A stretch of 64,000 bases of DNA from Monarcha castaneiventris obscurior (taxonomy: Eukaryota; Chordata; Aves; Passeriformes; Monarchidae): assembly GCA_026261815.1 (NCBI GenBank), contig JAMPIT010000230.1, positions 37,842,501-37,906,500 on the forward strand. The letters run 5' to 3'. Numbering within the stretch: the stretch's first letter is position 1; each line of letters opens with the position of its first letter. Positions 62,061-64,000 of this stretch are shown piece by piece. The position numbers and the translations under genes are program-made. A model generated the notes under the pieces. It saw nothing but the letters and a program-made list of their open reading frames with translations, was not told the origin of the DNA and made no database searches.

Positions 62061-64000
62061 TGACTCCTGCTGAAACTTTCTGCTAAACCCTGCTAATCCA
62101 GCTTCCATTCCTGCTTTCCTGCTGTTGATGCTTCTGCCACTATGGGAGATGAAGCAGAAAGTAGCAACTTTATATTTCAGGGCCTTCCTTACTGTCTTGG
62201 GACCATTCAAGGTTCCTCAGCAGCCCCGCTGCAGGCAAACAAATAAATGAAAAGAAGAAAACAGATTCCCTTCTTCGGTGATTTAGAAATATTTGGTTAA
62301 AATAGCCCATGTGACAAAATTCTTCTCCATAATCTCCAAAGTGATCAAGGGATCCAGTAAGAAGATACTGGTGTAGAGCAGGACATCCATAAACTTCTCA
62401 CTGAAAGAGAGAGATGAGGAGATTTAACAAACGTCTTCAAAGACCTCAGAGACAAATGGTAATAGCACTGCATCCTACATGTCAGTGGCCAAGGATTGTC
62501 TGCTCTCTGTGTTTGTCTTCATGCCAAATGTATAACCTGAAGAGTAAGGCACTGGGAAGCACTGTAGTCTGAATTTAGATTTAGGGCCTTGGGGGGTGGA
62601 AGATTATATTCTGTTCTAACTCAAGATCACACAGCTCCATAAGAAATTGTTCAAACTTTCTCCACCCTTTTTTCCCCACTGAGGATGAGGATGGTTAGGC
62701 AAAATATGGCTCATGTTCCTCAGATGTTCTAAAACTACAAAGTGTCTTGGCTGAAGGTAAGTATTTCCGTTCGTATTCACATTATGGATTTTCTTAATGC
62801 ATGTTTAGTACTTAATGTTTTAAAATAGTTTCAAATAGATAGAAGCTCTTCATGAAAAAGGATTTACACACAACTCTCAAATCTCTGTTGCAAATGATAG
62901 AATATGGGATTTTAGAAATTAAAGGTAGTGGAGATTTCACTCCTGATCCAGTACAAGAACCTGACAATAAGGAATACTTATTGTCTAGCTTGCAGAGATA
63001 TGTTTTCCATGGACTGTAGTCAGTCAGTTTGCCAACATTGTTTAATGCTTCTGCATAATCCTGATTATGGTTTTAACCCGGATGTCTTTTGGTGGGAAGA
63101 GTCTTCAATGTCACTGCTTACAACCAACAGAACTTGAATAGTATTTTAGGATTTCACAATGGCATTTGACAAATGTGGCACTAGAATTAAAATATTTTAT
63201 GTCTGCAGAGTTTCTGTCAGCCCATTTTGGAGGCAGGGGAAGAAGATCTGTTGAATGTAAGAGTAATTGTTATGTTTTCTTCCTCAGTGGTACAGCTGCA
63301 TTTAGTTGTCAATTATTTCCTTCACAAGTGTGATTTTCTTCCTCTTTTCTGACTATTCCCTGGTTTGTTTTATAAAGAAATTACTTAAGTCTTGAAAGTG
63401 TGTGATATTCATAAATATCATCTGATTAGTTTTAGCGTCTTTTGTTTTACTTTTTTCCTTTGACATATCCTCATGACTTTATAACTGGAGTAATCTTTGA
63501 TGCTCAAAACTCATTCCCTCCACTTGACTTACATTTAAGTAGAAGTTTTAAAGGCTTTGCTGCAGCAAGATCTCAGTCACCAATGTCTTGCGAGATTCAT
63601 TAGTTAAGTTCTGTAAATACCATAAAATGCATGTCAGAAAGCCTATCCGTAATCTGTGGTTTGGCTAGGAGAAGGTTTCTGCTTTCAGTTTGAGGGGATT
63701 TTTTTTATTTTCTTTTCTTCTTTTTACTGCTTTGAAACTGCTTGGTATTTTTAAATGGAGCACAGTCCTAAAAATTCCACTGTCCTTGAAAGGAATTTTC
63801 TGAATTCCCCTGTGTTTCCATAGCACAGACGCCCCCTTTATTGCTGGTTAGGTGGCACTTCAAAGCTTTGGTTTGTGAAATTGCTGGTTGGAAGTCACAC
63901 AAGAATTTTTGTTTTAAATTAATAGGAATCTGAATCAGATTCGGGTTTTGTCAGATTTTAAAGTTGAAAAACCCCATACCAGCAAGACCACAAGCACTTG
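62061..64000. other. Unique-looking non-coding DNA to the window end
   Basis: No gene or further repeat recognised. The 69-codon plus-strand frame at 62928-63137 contains several Cys residues, but these do not form a known zinc-binding spacing and it lacks splice support. Confidence 0.5.

Noticed and set aside
1..64000. CRISPR arrays, operons, prokaryotic promoters, rRNA genes
   Set aside because: No regularly spaced direct repeats, no tightly packed frames and no rRNA-like sequence; everything points to vertebrate nuclear DNA.

Overview
The window looks like a bird nuclear genome, from a gene-poor intergenic or long-intron stretch. The main evidence is at least seven fragments of the LINE family CR1, the dominant avian retrotransposon. 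There is also one LTR-like sequence built like the avian endogenous-retrovirus LTRs I know, moderately AT-rich composition (about 40 % GC by eye, not counted), strong CpG depletion and many short poly-T/poly-A tracts. The open frames are short (longest 143 codons), sit on both strands, and have no ribosome-binding sites, operons or other bacterial features. The species cannot be read from the sequence.

Layout. Positions 1-535 hold an internal CR1 ORF2 piece (minus strand) cut by the window edge. From 536 to about 9970 the DNA is unique-looking, with one AT-rich patch (5545-5602) and two weak exon candidates (5996-6090 and from 6522). From 10009 to about 11420 the minus strand shows several coding-like blocks in different frames ending near a 14-base poly(A), possibly a decayed processed pseudogene. 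An LTR-like sequence lies at 12199-12503 (minus), followed by an exon-like block at 13141-13292. Two CR1 fragments in opposite orientation sit at 15105-15290 (+) and 15655-15937 (-); the second keeps an open ORF2 C-terminus. A CR1 3' end lies at 20975-21472 (+). From 21473 to 36894 I see only simple repeats, AT-rich tracts and one small CpG cluster. A long, old CR1 copy occupies 36895-38085 (-). Further CR1 3' ends lie at 42985-43255 (-) and 61738-62060 (-). Between these last two are a hairpin flanked by direct repeats (42071-42121), a small tandem repeat (48296-48343), a CpG-enriched block with an RFX-like X-box (58196-58551), an exon-like block with good splice signals (59153-59312) and a perfect 20-bp GC palindrome (60975-60994).

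No gene can be named. I found no convincing complete protein-coding gene, tRNA, rRNA, CRISPR array or operon. The solid content is the record of retroelement insertions of different ages, from an old CR1 type shared with turtles and crocodilians to a CR1 copy whose frame is still open. I did not find a new biological system. The items below are local leads, and most exon-like candidates are at or near the level expected by chance in 64 kb of AT-rich DNA.
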